Of a stretch of 64,000 nucleotides of DNA, positions 16,656-25,575 are shown piece after piece. Below the pieces are notes generated by a model that worked only from the letters and a program-made list of their open reading frames with translations, made no database searches and had not been told where the DNA came from. The stretch is from Vibrio qingdaonensis (lineage in GTDB: Bacteria; Pseudomonadota; Gammaproteobacteria; Enterobacterales; Vibrionaceae): positions 1 through 64,000 of the forward strand of contig NZ_JAKRRY010000015.1 of assembly GCF_026191675.1 (NCBI RefSeq). Direction: 5' to 3'. A program made the translations under genes and the position numbers. The first letter of the stretch is position 1; each line of letters opens with the position of its first letter.

Positions 16656-18008
16656 CTATTTAAGCGCGTCCCACGTTTTCTGAATGTCGTCCGCCACTTC
16701 TTGTGCCGGTTTGCCACCGCTGTAGTCCACCATACCGGTCCAGAACGCACCCGCGCCAATCTTACCTGGCATTAAGTCTGAACCATCAAAGCGGAAGGTC
16801 GTGGCATCCAGCAAAATTTGCCCCTGCTTCTTCAAGGTATCATTGCCATAAGTCTCAACATTGGCGCCTTTATGAGGCGTTAAGAAACCAGATTGCGCCA
16901 TCCACACTTCGTGTGCCAATGCTGACTGTAGGTATTCCATGAAGGCACGAGACGCTTTTGAGTCTTTAGTAATACTCCACAACGTACCCGCCCCTAAGAC
17001 TGGCTTACCTAACTCTTTTGACTCATAAGAAGGGAAATAGAAGAAGTCTGCATCTTCGCCTAACTCTGTTCCTTCAGGGAAAAAGCTTGGGATAAATGAG
17101 GCTTGGCGATGCATGTAGCACTTCGCAGGAGACGTAAACAACCCTTTTGGTGAATCACGGAAATCCGTCGCTGCTACCGCACGTGCACCACCATCAACAA
17201 ACTTGTCATTACGTGTGAACCAGCCATATTCTTCAATTGCCTCTACCACTTTCTTATCGTTAAATTTAAGCTCGTTGGTCGTCCATTTGTCGTAATCTGC
17301 TGGAGACTGCGTACGTAACATCATGTCTTCTACCCAGTCTGTCGCTGGCCAGCCAGTCGCGCCACCAGAACCCACGCCAACACACCATGGTGTTTCACCA
17401 TCATCTACGATTTGTTGAGTTAACGCTTTCAGCTCTTCCATTGTCTCTGGAACGTCATAGCCAGCATCTTCGAAGTTCTCTGGCACATACCAAACCAGCG
17501 ATTTCAAATCCACTTTGTAGAAGAAGCCAAACAATTGCTCATTGCCCTTTTCGTCTGGGAAAGTACCCAAATCTACCCAAGAAGAACCAGCGGCGTAGTT
17601 TTCTTCAATCCATTCACTCGTTTTAGGATCGAGTGGGGACAAAAACCCTTTCGACGCCAGATCGGCGGCAAGGCCCGGTTGCGGGAAGATAACAATGTTA
17701 GGTGCGCTGCCAGCCTGAACATCAATGGCGATTTGTTGCTCGAATGAGTCGGAGCCTGAATACTTAACATCAGCTCCCGTCGCGGCTTCAAAATACGCAA
17801 TTACGCTTTCAACCAACTCTTTATCTTCGGTCAACCACGGACCAAAAATGGTGACAGTTTCGCCCTTGAGATCCAGTTTCTTCAGCTCTTCGTAGTTTTG
17901 CCACGTAAAGCGGTCATCATCACCCGGGGTAAATTTAAGATCAGCAGCGAATGCGGAAGAAGCAGAAATCGCAACAGCTACTGCAGTAGCAAGTAGGGAG
18001 GTTTTCAT
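16656..18008 (-). CDS. aglE: Alpha-glucoside ABC transporter, periplasmic binding protein
   Basis: A 450-residue solute-binding protein of the SBP_bac_1 family that captures the sugar in the periplasm. The signal peptide is obvious (LLATAVAVAISASSAFA, cleavage near residue 21). The mature part carries family features such as FEAATGADVKYSGSDSFEQQ and many aromatic residues suited to sugar stacking (WYVPENFEDAGY). It is the first gene of the operon on the minus strand and is divergent from the GH13 enzyme gene at 18472. The size and gene order match aglE of the alpha-glucoside system (sucrose, maltose, trehalose and related sugars). Confidence 0.85.
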   Translation of the reverse strand: MKTSLLATAVAVAISASSAFAADLKFTPGDDDRFTWQNYEELKKLDLKGETVTIFGPWLTEDKELVESVIAYFEAATGADVKYSGSDSFEQQIAIDVQAGSAPNIVIFPQPGLAADLASKGFLSPLDPKTSEWIEENYAAGSSWVDLGTFPDEKGNEQLFGFFYKVDLKSLVWYVPENFEDAGYDVPETMEELKALTQQIVDDGETPWCVGVGSGGATGWPATDWVEDMMLRTQSPADYDKWTTNELKFNDKKVVEAIEEYGWFTRNDKFVDGGARAVAATDFRDSPKGLFTSPAKCYMHRQASFIPSFFPEGTELGEDADFFYFPSYESKELGKPVLGAGTLWSITKDSKASRAFMEYLQSALAHEVWMAQSGFLTPHKGANVETYGNDTLKKQGQILLDATTFRFDGSDLMPGKIGAGAFWTGMVDYSGGKPAQEVADDIQKTWDALK

Positions 18009-18471
18009 CGGTCAGACTCCATGTATTAGATACTCTGGTTTAGTAAGTCAGTGCTTTGACTCTTTTTATAATATGTCGCTTGGTTTAAATCGGATTGCTC
18101 TGGCGTTTTACTGTATGCCAAAGAAGCTCAGACATCACCGTTTATATCCACGGTTAATTGGCTAAACCTATAAATCACACATTAAAACCTTATTGATACT
18201 TCAACCAGTTCTTATCTGAGTGTTGTGCCTGAGATCATGTTTTACAAACTGCCATCCACCATAGGGTGATGGAGTTCATAATAATAGCCAGCGCCATGAA
18301 ATTTCATCCGCTTTATGTTGCTTGAACCCCTTAGACTGTTTGATAAAACTTAGATAACCTAGCCATTATTCCAGTGAATTAGATATTAGAATATACCTCT
18401 TCTCAACCAAGAATTATCCGTTAGATGTATAGACGTCATTCGATATCACTCTCTTTTGAAGGAGCATAACA
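18009..18471. other. Divergent aglE/GH13 promoter region
   Basis: A 463-base region with no ORF that I can support. It must contain promoters for both the importer operon and the glucosidase gene. The best regulatory candidate is the CRP-like site at 18224-18239. No LacI-type regulator gene is in the window. Confidence 0.45.
18224..18239. promoter_or_regulatory. Weak CRP-like site in the agl divergent promoter
   Basis: TGTGCCTGAGATCATG matches TGTGA-N6-TCACA at eight of ten half-site positions and lies about midway between the two divergent start codons. Catabolite activation of a sugar uptake system is expected from biology, but the match is imperfect. Confidence 0.35.
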
Positions 18472-20160
18472 ATGAGTATGGAACCAAGATGGTGGCACGA
18501 CGCTGTCGTTTATCAAATCTATCCACGCAGCTTTAATGATTCAAACGGTGATGGTATTGGCGATATTCCCGGCATTATTGAAAAGCTAGATTATATTCAG
18601 TCCCTCGGTAGTAACGTTATTTGGCTTAGTCCTGTCTACCAATCGCCAATGGAAGATAACGGCTACGACATTTCAAGTTACCGTGACATTGCCCCTGAAT
18701 TTGGAACCATGGCGGATATGGAAAAGCTATTATTCGAAGCTGACAAGCGGCAAATTAAGATCGTGATGGATCTTGTGGTCAACCACACCTCTGATCAACA
18801 CCCATGGTTCCAAGAGTCTAAAAGCAGTAAAGACAATCCCAAACGAGATTGGTATATATGGAAAGATCCTAAATCAGATGGTACGCCTCCTAACAATTGG
18901 GAGTCTTTTTTTGAGCCACAAGCGTGGACCTTAGATGAAGCAACAGGTCAGTACTACTTACATCTGTTTAGCCACCAACAACCCGACTTAAATTGGGCAA
19001 ACCCAGACGTTCGTCACGCGGTTTATGACATGATGCATTTCTGGCTTAAAAAAGGCTTAGGCGGTTTTAGAATGGACGTCATTAACATGATCGGTAAGCC
19101 GTCAGACTTCCCAGATGCGACCATTTTTGATGCTGGCGTCGCGGGCTGGGAGCATTGGTCAAACAACCTACTTGCGCACCAATACCTGCGCGAAATGCAT
19201 GATCACGTGCTGCAGCACTATGATGTGCTCACCGTTGGTGAAACACCCTTTACCACTACTTTAGATGGACGTTACTACTCACACCCTGATCGCAACGAAA
19301 TTAGTATGATCTTCCAGTTTGAGCACGTGAGTATCGATCGCGAAGAACATAACGCCGTGAAAAAACCGTTTGACCTAGTGCAGTACAAAGAGATCATGTC
19401 ACGATGGCAGCAAGACCTTTATCAAAAAGGTTGGAACAGTGTTTACTGGAGCAATCACGACCAACCTAGGGCAGTATCTCGTTATGGTTCAGACTGCCCT
19501 CAGTATCGCGTTGTCAGTGCTAAAATGCTCGCCACCACGCTTCATTGCATGAGCGGCACACCTTATATTTACCAAGGTGAAGAGCTTGGGATGACAAATA
19601 AGCACTTTGAGTCTATTGAAGAATTTAATGATCTCATGGCGAAATTTCATTATGAAAAAATGATGAAGAAAGGTCTGTCGCCAGAAGAAGGGCTAGCGTT
19701 TCTTAATGACTTTTCTCGTGATCATGCCCGTGTGCCAATGCACTGGGACAGTAGCAACAATGCTGGATTTACCAACGGACAACCTTGGCTACCATTAAAT
19801 AGCAATTATACCGAGATCAATGCACAACAAGCCGTCGACGACAAAACGTCGATCTATCATCACTACCGCCAACTGATTGAATTGCGCAAAGCATCCCCTT
19901 ATAGAGATGTGATTGTTTATGGACGTTATGAGCTCATCGAACCGGAAGACGCACACGTTTATGCCTATTTGCGCCGTCATGAGCAACGAGCATTGTTAGT
20001 TATAAGCAACTTTACCGACCAACTTCAAACTCGTCATTATTCATTCAACATCGAAAAAATGGTGCTAAACAATTACTCTGATGATGAACTCAATTGGACA
20101 TCACTCAAGGCGGTGACACTAAAACCGTATCAATCGGTTATTATCGAAGTCGCTTGTTAG
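18472..20160 (+). CDS. Cytoplasmic GH13 alpha-glucosidase, probably oligo-1,6-glucosidase type
   Basis: A 562-residue alpha-amylase-family enzyme without signal peptide, so it acts on sugars imported by AglEFGK. Conserved regions: DLVVNHTSDQHPWF (I), GGFRMDVINMI (II) with nucleophile Asp202, LTVGETPF (III) with acid/base Glu257, and WSNHDQPRAV (IV) with Asp330. The residue after the nucleophile is Val203; in the GH13_31 group Val there favours alpha-1,6 bonds and Thr/Ala favours alpha-1,4. Isomaltose-like substrates are therefore likely. AAGGAGC precedes the ATG. In rhizobia the equivalent enzyme, AglA, is encoded inside the operon, here it is divergent. Confidence 0.85.
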   Translation: MSMEPRWWHDAVVYQIYPRSFNDSNGDGIGDIPGIIEKLDYIQSLGSNVIWLSPVYQSPMEDNGYDISSYRDIAPEFGTMADMEKLLFEADKRQIKIVMDLVVNHTSDQHPWFQESKSSKDNPKRDWYIWKDPKSDGTPPNNWESFFEPQAWTLDEATGQYYLHLFSHQQPDLNWANPDVRHAVYDMMHFWLKKGLGGFRMDVINMIGKPSDFPDATIFDAGVAGWEHWSNNLLAHQYLREMHDHVLQHYDVLTVGETPFTTTLDGRYYSHPDRNEISMIFQFEHVSIDREEHNAVKKPFDLVQYKEIMSRWQQDLYQKGWNSVYWSNHDQPRAVSRYGSDCPQYRVVSAKMLATTLHCMSGTPYIYQGEELGMTNKHFESIEEFNDLMAKFHYEKMMKKGLSPEEGLAFLNDFSRDHARVPMHWDSSNNAGFTNGQPWLPLNSNYTEINAQQAVDDKTSIYHHYRQLIELRKASPYRDVIVYGRYELIEPEDAHVYAYLRRHEQRALLVISNFTDQLQTRHYSFNIEKMVLNNYSDDELNWTSLKAVTLKPYQSVIIEVAC

Positions 20161-20201
20161 CGATTAATTGATTATTTAAAACGCAAATATCAAGATCATG
20201 A

Positions 20202-20224
20202 AAAGCCGTTCACGCCGCGGCTTT
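20202..20224 (+). terminator. Terminator after the GH13 gene
   Basis: Stem AAAGCCG (20202-20208) with CGGCTTT (20218-20224) followed by the T-rich tract CTCTTTTC. It lies 40 bases after the GH13 stop codon. Confidence 0.75.
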
Positions 20225-20459
20225 CTCTTTTCATTCACTTACAACACCGCAAGGCTCTATCGTCAGTCCTCAAGCTATTGTCATCCAGCCGACTAGCCAT
20301 TCCATTAAAGATACTGATACTTCCCTCCCTAAAAAATAACCACTTCCGATACGTCCGCGTAGCGTCACATGAGCAATTGTAAGTGAAATGTTATTGTTGA
20401 TGACAAGTCGTTACCAATAATGACCTTTGTCACCCGATAACAAAGAAAATGGAGTTTAC

Positions 20460-21650
20460 ATGTCTCAAAGAGAAGTTGTTGTACTGAGCGGTGTACGTAC
20501 CGCAATCGCAGATTTTGGTGGAGCATTGAAAGATGTGGCTCCCACTGATCTTGCTGGCCAAGTAATCGCAGAAGCCGTAAAAAGAGCCAATATCGCCCCC
20601 GAAGACGTGGGACACTGCGTTATCGGCAGCGTCACGCATAGTGATCGACGTGATATGTATATGAGCCGTGTCGCTGCGCTCAAAGGAGGCTTACCAATAG
20701 AAACGCCAGCGCTAACCGTAAATCGACTATGCGGATCCGGGCTTCAGTCTATTATCTCTGCTGCACAAATGATTTTGCTTGGCGATTGTGACGCCGCCGT
20801 TGCTGGCGGAGCGGAGTCGATGACGCGCGTCCCTTACTGGTCACCTAGCGCACGATTTGGCTCAAAAATGGGGGATACTCAACTGATCGACCCAATGGTC
20901 GGCGCCCTCACCTGCCCAATTAACGATACCCACATGGGGATCACCGCTGAAAACTTAGCCGAGCAGTACAATATTAGCCGAGAAGAGCAAGATGCTTGCG
21001 CATTAGAAAGCCATCGACGGGCGCAACGCGCCATTGAAGAACAGCGCTTTGGCGACCAAATCCTCCCTATTGCTCTAAAAACTCGCCGCGGAACCACACT
21101 CTTTGATACAGACGAACACGTCCGCTTTGATGCCGAAGTAGGGAGCTTTTCTAAATTGCGCCCCGCCTTTAAAAAAGAAGGAACCGTCACCGCTGGTAAC
21201 GCATCAGGAATCAACGATGGCGCAGCGGCACTAGTGCTTATGGAAAAAAATGCAGCAAAAGCTAAGGGGCTAAAGCCCATGGCAACCATGTTAGGCTACG
21301 CTATCGCGGCCGTTGACCCAGCGGTGATGGGCATTGGTCCTGTGCCGGCTGTTCGACAATTACTCGATAAAACGGGGGTGAGTGTCGATGACATCGACAT
21401 CTGGGAAGCCAACGAAGCATTCGCCGCGCAAGCCCTTGCAGTGACCAAAGGACTAAACCTAGATCCTGAAAAAGTGAACCCTAATGGCTCAGGGATCAGC
21501 TTAGGCCATCCAATTGGTGCTACAGGGTCACTGATTTCCGTTAAAGCCCTTTACGAGCTTCAACGCATCAACGCTCGCTATGCCGTCGTCACCATGTGTA
21601 TTGGTGGCGGCCAAGGAATTGCTGCACTTTTTGAGCGATATCAAGACTAG
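20460..21650 (+). CDS. Acetyl-CoA C-acetyltransferase (biosynthetic thiolase, PhaA-like)
   Basis: A 396-residue thiolase that condenses two acetyl-CoA to acetoacetyl-CoA or cleaves 3-ketoacyl-CoA. The start at ATG 20460 is chosen because GGAG lies six bases upstream; a longer reading begins at a TTG at 20427 inside the leader. Active-site residues are visible: Cys91 in [10 protein letters not shown], His350 in GHPIGATG and Cys380 in MCIGGGQG. It neighbours phaJ-phaC-phaP and so may supply the acetoacetyl-CoA for short-chain PHA, but a degradative FadA/AtoB role is equally possible. Confidence 0.85.
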   Translation: MSQREVVVLSGVRTAIADFGGALKDVAPTDLAGQVIAEAVKRANIAPEDVGHCVIGSVTHSDRRDMYMSRVAALKGGLPIETPALTVNRLCGSGLQSIISAAQMILLGDCDAAVAGGAESMTRVPYWSPSARFGSKMGDTQLIDPMVGALTCPINDTHMGITAENLAEQYNISREEQDACALESHRRAQRAIEEQRFGDQILPIALKTRRGTTLFDTDEHVRFDAEVGSFSKLRPAFKKEGTVTAGNASGINDGAAALVLMEKNAAKAKGLKPMATMLGYAIAAVDPAVMGIGPVPAVRQLLDKTGVSVDDIDIWEANEAFAAQALAVTKGLNLDPEKVNPNGSGISLGHPIGATGSLISVKALYELQRINARYAVVTMCIGGGQGIAALFERYQD

Positions 21651-21670
21651 CGCCAAGATTATCATTCTAC

Positions 21671-21696
21671 AGATAGACGCTATTCAGCGTCTATCT
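21671..21696 (+). terminator. Terminator after the thiolase gene
   Basis: Perfect 10-bp stem (21671-21680 with 21687-21696) around a 6-base loop, 20 bases after the thiolase stop codon. The following T tract is short. Confidence 0.7.
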
Positions 21697-21709
21697 CATT
21701 CCAGTTCAT

Positions 21710-21757
21710 ATGTTTACATGTTTACATGTTTACACGTTTACACGTTTACACGTTTAC
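21710..21757. repeat. 8-bp tandem repeat, six copies
   Basis: Three copies of ATGTTTAC followed by three of ACGTTTAC, in perfect 8-bp register. The split into two variant blocks indicates growth by local duplication after a single T-to-C change. Confidence 0.9.
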
Positions 21758-21996
21758 ACACCGTCTCTACCTCGCTGTCGGAAGACAATAAAGATAGATC
21801 GTTTTGGTACTATTAAGTTAGACGGGGCTTAGGTGAGCAAAACAGATCTGCCCCAGAGTTTGTTAGTACTGCTCTGCGTTCAATGAATTTCACGATTTTG
21901 AACTAATTGTAGGCAAATGACTGGATCTGTCCCCATTGCCTGCGATACGCCTCTAGTTTTAGCGTATGTGATGTTAACATACCAAATACGCATGGA

Positions 21997-22476
21997 ATGA
22001 CCTCTAATATACTGATTAACTACAATATGACAGTAACTTATCGCGCAATAAAACAAGATGAATTTGCCATGATGGCGCAGCTAGAACAGCAATGCTTCGG
22101 CGCTCATGCTCTGCCAGATTTCTTTTTTCGTCAGTCTTACGATTGCTGGCCAAAAGGATGCTTTGCTGCGTTTCAAGAGCAAAAGATGCAGGCTTTTTTG
22201 ATCCTCGCGCAAAGTGAAACGCAAGATATCGGTTGGATTCTATCTGTAGCAGTGTCGCCTGAACTGCAAGGTCAAGGCATTGGGCGCAAGCTACTGACCC
22301 GATTACTGGAGCAACAGAATTACGCTCGTGTGCGCTTGACTGTTGACCCTGCAAATCCCGCGGCGCTGCGTCTATATCAATCACTTGGCTTTAGGAAAAT
22401 TGCTGAAGAAGCAGATTACTTTGGACCTAACCAAACGCGGTGGGTGATGGAATATAGTCTCAACTTATTAATATGA
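21997..22476 (+). CDS. GNAT-family N-acetyltransferase, RimI-like
   Basis: A 159-residue acetyltransferase. Motif A is ILSVAVSPELQGQGIGRKLL (about residues 80-99; Q-G-Q-G-I-G acetyl-CoA loop) and motif B NPAALRLYQSLGF. This pattern is nearest to RimI-type protein or small-amine acetyltransferases. ATG 21997 and ATG 22027 are both possible and neither has a clear ribosome site; the second would begin with TVTYRAIKQDEF, typical of the family, so it may be the true start. Confidence 0.75.
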   Translation: MTSNILINYNMTVTYRAIKQDEFAMMAQLEQQCFGAHALPDFFFRQSYDCWPKGCFAAFQEQKMQAFLILAQSETQDIGWILSVAVSPELQGQGIGRKLLTRLLEQQNYARVRLTVDPANPAALRLYQSLGFRKIAEEADYFGPNQTRWVMEYSLNLLI

Positions 22477-22544
22477 GAGCTTACTAACACGTGACTTGTG
22501 ACAGTTAAGGCATTCTAAGTGCAGAGAAGAAAAGGATTCTATTA

Positions 22545-22758
22545 ATGTTAAAAAGCACCAAGCTTGATAACGAAGATAAACTGGTTAAAAAGGCACTAGT
22601 GAATAGCCACTAACTTAATAAACGCGATCGAATTAGACTCAGTGCTTCATTTACCCAAAGTCAGCTTATCCGAAAGAAGTCGACTTGAGCGTCAACTCAA
22701 AAACGTTTTAAAAACTAATCAATTTTTATTGTTTCTGTTAGCATCAAAAAAAGCTTAG
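22545..22758 (+). pseudogene. Small frameshifted gene remnant
   Basis: ATG 22545 has a good AAGGA ribosome site eight bases upstream and opens a reading frame that stops after 22 residues (MLKSTKLDNEDKLVKKALVN, then S-H). One frame over, from about 22603, an open frame continues for about 50 residues to TAG 22756-22758, encoding charged helical sequence (INAIELDSVLHLPKVSLSER and on). The two parts read as one small protein of about 70 residues broken near 22600-22610 by an indel. The terminator overlaps the final stop. Family unknown. Confidence 0.4.
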
Positions 22759-22778
22759 CCTTTACAGACTAAGCTTTT
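22749..22778. terminator. Hairpin terminator before the phaJ end
   Basis: AAAAGCTTAG (22749-22758) pairs with CTAAGCTTTT (22769-22778) across a 10-base loop, with A and T tracts outside. It can terminate the broken small gene on plus and the phaPCJ transcript on minus. Confidence 0.75.
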
Positions 22779-22841
22779 ATACAGCGATGAAATTTAGCAT
22801 TCATCTTAATCAACAAGCATGCCTTAATTTTCGAGCGTAGA

Positions 22842-23240
22842 CTAATTAGGAAGCATAACCGTCGCTTCACCCTGTATTGCCACCTGCCCCTCTTCAGTCA
22901 ACACTTCCGTGAGCAATGTAACAATCGGTTTATCTTCACGGATGTGTTTTACTTCCACACGTGCTGTCACCGTTTCTCCAACACGAATTGGGCAAGTAAA
23001 CTTCAACGTTTGTCCCAGATAAATCGCGCCAGGGCCCGGTAGTTTTGATGCTAATAATCCCGAGACTAAGCTCGATGCCAACATGCCGTGTACAATCGGC
23101 ACCTCAAACGGCGTCATAGCAGCAAAGGCTTCATCTAAGTGAACGGGGTTATAATCTTCCGCCAGTGAAGCAAACGCTTCGACAGCGGCTTTATCAAGCG
23201 TCTTAGTAAGACTTGTATGTTGACCAACCTCAAGCGACAT
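22842..23240 (-). CDS. phaJ: (R)-specific enoyl-CoA hydratase
   Basis: A MaoC-like hydratase of 132 residues that converts 2-enoyl-CoA from beta-oxidation to (R)-3-hydroxyacyl-CoA, the monomer for PHA synthase. The hydratase motif AEDYNPVHLDEAF contains the catalytic Asp29 and His34. The start is set at 23240 because GAGGA lies seven bases upstream; a longer reading from 23255 would add five residues. The first 11 bases overlap the end of phaC, which indicates translational coupling. Confidence 0.85.
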   Translation of the reverse strand: MSLEVGQHTSLTKTLDKAAVEAFASLAEDYNPVHLDEAFAAMTPFEVPIVHGMLASSLVSGLLASKLPGPGAIYLGQTLKFTCPIRVGETVTARVEVKHIREDKPIVTLLTEVLTEEGQVAIQGEATVMLPN

Positions 23241-24993
23241 CTTTCTTTTCCTCATCGTTGGCTAGGACTTCTTCAATACGTTGTTTCACGTAAGTGCCAG
23301 GAGCATCAAGATCACCCGTCAGCGTTCTTGGGTCTAACTTTTCAGAGAAATTACGCGTATCCAACCACTCTTGCCAGTGCGGCCACCATGAACCCGTTTG
23401 CTTGTCTGCGGCTTCTAACCAAGTATCGGCGTCAGTTTTCACGTTCGGGTTGGTCCAGTAGCCGTATTTAGTTGAGTTAGCATGATTCATAGGACCGGCA
23501 ATATGTCCGCTTTCTGCTAACACAAATGTGCTCTGTCCGCCTAACAGTTCAGTCCCTTTATACGTTCCTTTCCAAAGGGCAATGTGATCCTCTATGGCAG
23601 ATAAGAAGTAGATTGGGGATTTCACTTTAGACAAATCAATACCCACACCATCAATCTCTATGGCATTAGGTTGGCTCAGTTTATTCTCCAAATAGAACTG
23701 ACGGAGCATTTGGTTGTGACAAGCCGCAGGAACGTTGGTGTTATCACAGTTCCAATGAAGCAGATCAAATGCGACCGGTTTTTCACCTTTTAGATAATTC
23801 GTCACGTAATAGTTCCAGTACAAGCTGTTTTCACGTAACAAACTAAATGACACCGCCATCTGGCGACCGTCCATATACCCTTTCACGGAATTTTGCGCTT
23901 CAATTGCCGAGATCATCGCATCGTTAATGAAGATACCTAGCTCTCCAGGCTGCTTGAAGTCCAAGATAGTGGTGAGTAGCGTTGCGGACTTTATCCGTTG
24001 TTTACGCTTTTTCCCTGCCATGTAGGCCATCGTGGCGGTCAATAAGGTGCCACCGATACAGTAACCCAAACCATTAACTTCACGCTCTCCGGTTGCGGCC
24101 TCGATTGCATCCAGCGCTGGGATCAGGCCGTCAGTGACGTAAGTACCGAAATCAGTTTCACTGTATGTTGCATCTGGATTAATCCACGACACCATAAAGA
24201 CGGTGTGTCCTTGATCGACCAACCACTTCACAAATGAACGCTTTTGACTCAGGTCCATAATGTAGTACTTGTTTACAAACGGCGGCACAATCATCATTGG
24301 GCGCTTGTAAACATTTTCTGTTGTCGGCTGATATTGAATCAACTCAAACATATGATTCTTAAAGACGACCTTACCCGGTGTCGCAGCAATATTCTCGCCA
24401 AGCGTAAAGGCTTCAGCGTCTGTCATACGAATATTTAGCATGTCTACACTACGAGTCATGTCTTCTTGCAGTTGCTCTAGCCCCTTAATCAAATTAGACC
24501 CATTGGACTCCAATGTGAGCTTCATAATTTCTGGGTTAGTGGTTACAAAGTTGCTTGGTGACATCGCATTAAGAAACTGACGAGAGAAAAATTCCAAGCG
24601 TTCCTTTGCATCAGGGTCGAGATCTTGCGCTTCATCAATGGTTTGTTGTACAGACTGGCAAACGAGTTTGTAGCTTTCTTTGATATAATGATAAAGCGGA
24701 TTAGATGCCCAGCTTTCATCTTTAAAGCGGGGATCTTTTTCAGGTGCGTTAGGATCGCCAGCGCCTAAAATACAGTCATTGAAGAGATTGATTTGTTGAT
24801 TCCACCAATTCATCTGCTGCTCTAGCACCGTTGTTGGATTTTTAGTGACGGATTGCGCTAATGCACTCCAATCTTCAACCTGTGACTTAAAAATCGTCGA
24901 TTGAGTTGGTTGTTGGAAGTTGCCGAGCCAGCTCTCACTTGCTTGAAAGTAACTGTTTATAATGTCTTGAAAGGGTGCGTTGTTATTCATCAT
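23230..24993 (-). CDS. phaC: Class I polyhydroxyalkanoate synthase
   Basis: A 587-residue cytoplasmic PHA synthase that polymerises (R)-3-hydroxyacyl-CoA on the granule surface. The N-terminal region (1-200) precedes an alpha/beta-hydrolase domain with the lipase-like box GYCIGG, whose Cys312 is the nucleophile. The catalytic Asp is in IEDHIALWKG and the His in ESGHIAGPMN. The length fits class I (about 560-600), which works without PhaE or PhaR. It is followed by phaJ (overlapping) and preceded by phaP, 121 bases upstream, so all three probably form one operon. Confidence 0.9.
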   Translation of the reverse strand: MMNNNAPFQDIINSYFQASESWLGNFQQPTQSTIFKSQVEDWSALAQSVTKNPTTVLEQQMNWWNQQINLFNDCILGAGDPNAPEKDPRFKDESWASNPLYHYIKESYKLVCQSVQQTIDEAQDLDPDAKERLEFFSRQFLNAMSPSNFVTTNPEIMKLTLESNGSNLIKGLEQLQEDMTRSVDMLNIRMTDAEAFTLGENIAATPGKVVFKNHMFELIQYQPTTENVYKRPMMIVPPFVNKYYIMDLSQKRSFVKWLVDQGHTVFMVSWINPDATYSETDFGTYVTDGLIPALDAIEAATGEREVNGLGYCIGGTLLTATMAYMAGKKRKQRIKSATLLTTILDFKQPGELGIFINDAMISAIEAQNSVKGYMDGRQMAVSFSLLRENSLYWNYYVTNYLKGEKPVAFDLLHWNCDNTNVPAACHNQMLRQFYLENKLSQPNAIEIDGVGIDLSKVKSPIYFLSAIEDHIALWKGTYKGTELLGGQSTFVLAESGHIAGPMNHANSTKYGYWTNPNVKTDADTWLEAADKQTGSWWPHWQEWLDTRNFSEKLDPRTLTGDLDAPGTYVKQRIEEVLANDEEKKDVA

Positions 24994-25114
24994 CTCATCC
25001 CTGTACTGTGAATGAAGTGGCGGCCCTGCTCTACGACAAAAGAGTTATAAAATAGCGGAGCTCTACTGCACAATCGCTCAACCTAAATAGCTCGAAGCAT
25101 AGACCGCCTAAGCA

Positions 25115-25465
25115 TTACTTGCTTTTTGCAGCGTTGATAGACGTTGCTGAAATCTCATCGACTGCAGCTTTGAATTCATTGCCAATTTCGCTAAGTTTTT
25201 GACCATCTTCAAGTAGACGCTGGCTAACTTTGCTAATGATTTCTAGTTGCTTGCTGCCGTGATTAGCAAGATCTTGTGGCTGCTTAATTGCCACTAGGCT
25301 TTGTAGGTTTTCATTTGACAATTCACTGTATGCCGTTAGCGTTTCCAGTTGCATTTTCGACAATGTTTCCATGTTTTTTGCAACGAGCGAACCAAAGTTA
25401 GCAAATGGGTTAATAACAGTTTGTAGCTGTGCGTTTACTGCTTCGAATGCGGCTTGGTTAGACAT
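25115..25465 (-). CDS. phaP: Phasin
   Basis: A 116-residue, almost wholly helical and amphipathic protein without signal peptide, of the phasin family that coats PHA granules. Features are the N-terminal FEAVNAQLQTVINPFANFGS, no cysteine and an Ala/Lys-rich tail (SINAAKSK). It is the first gene of the phaP-phaC-phaJ operon. The upstream region has a PsrA-type palindrome at 25552-25575, about 90 bases before the ATG, so phasin and synthase are likely induced by fatty acids. Confidence 0.85.
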   Translation of the reverse strand: MSNQAAFEAVNAQLQTVINPFANFGSLVAKNMETLSKMQLETLTAYSELSNENLQSLVAIKQPQDLANHGSKQLEIISKVSQRLLEDGQKLSEIGNEFKAAVDEISATSINAAKSK

Positions 25466-25551
25466 AATATGTTCCCTTTTAAATGTGGCCAGCGGCGTAC
25501 CGCGCTAAGCTCTGATTGACTTTACTTATGTTCATTGATCTTCATCAATAA

Positions 25552-25575
25552 ATATTCAAACAAGCGTTTGAATAT
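25552..25575. promoter_or_regulatory. PsrA-type operator upstream of phaP
   Basis: A perfect inverted repeat: ATATTCAAAC (25552-25561), spacer AAGC, GTTTGAATAT (25566-25575). The core CAAAC-N4-GTTTG is the published PsrA motif of Pseudomonas (G/C-AAAC-N2-4-GTTT-G/C). Its gene partner, psrA, is encoded 670 bases away. Confidence 0.75.

Larger units (their letters stand above)
21651..21996. other. Repeat-bearing intergenic region
   Basis: This region has a terminator, an 8-bp tandem array and two related motifs, CAGATCTGCCCC (21843-21854) and GGATCTGTCCCC (21923-21934), with GGGGC at 21824-21828 able to pair with GCCCC at 21850-21854. Such GATCTG-CCCC elements resemble the palindromic sequences linked to REP-type transposases, but no transposase gene is here. 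Confidence 0.4.
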
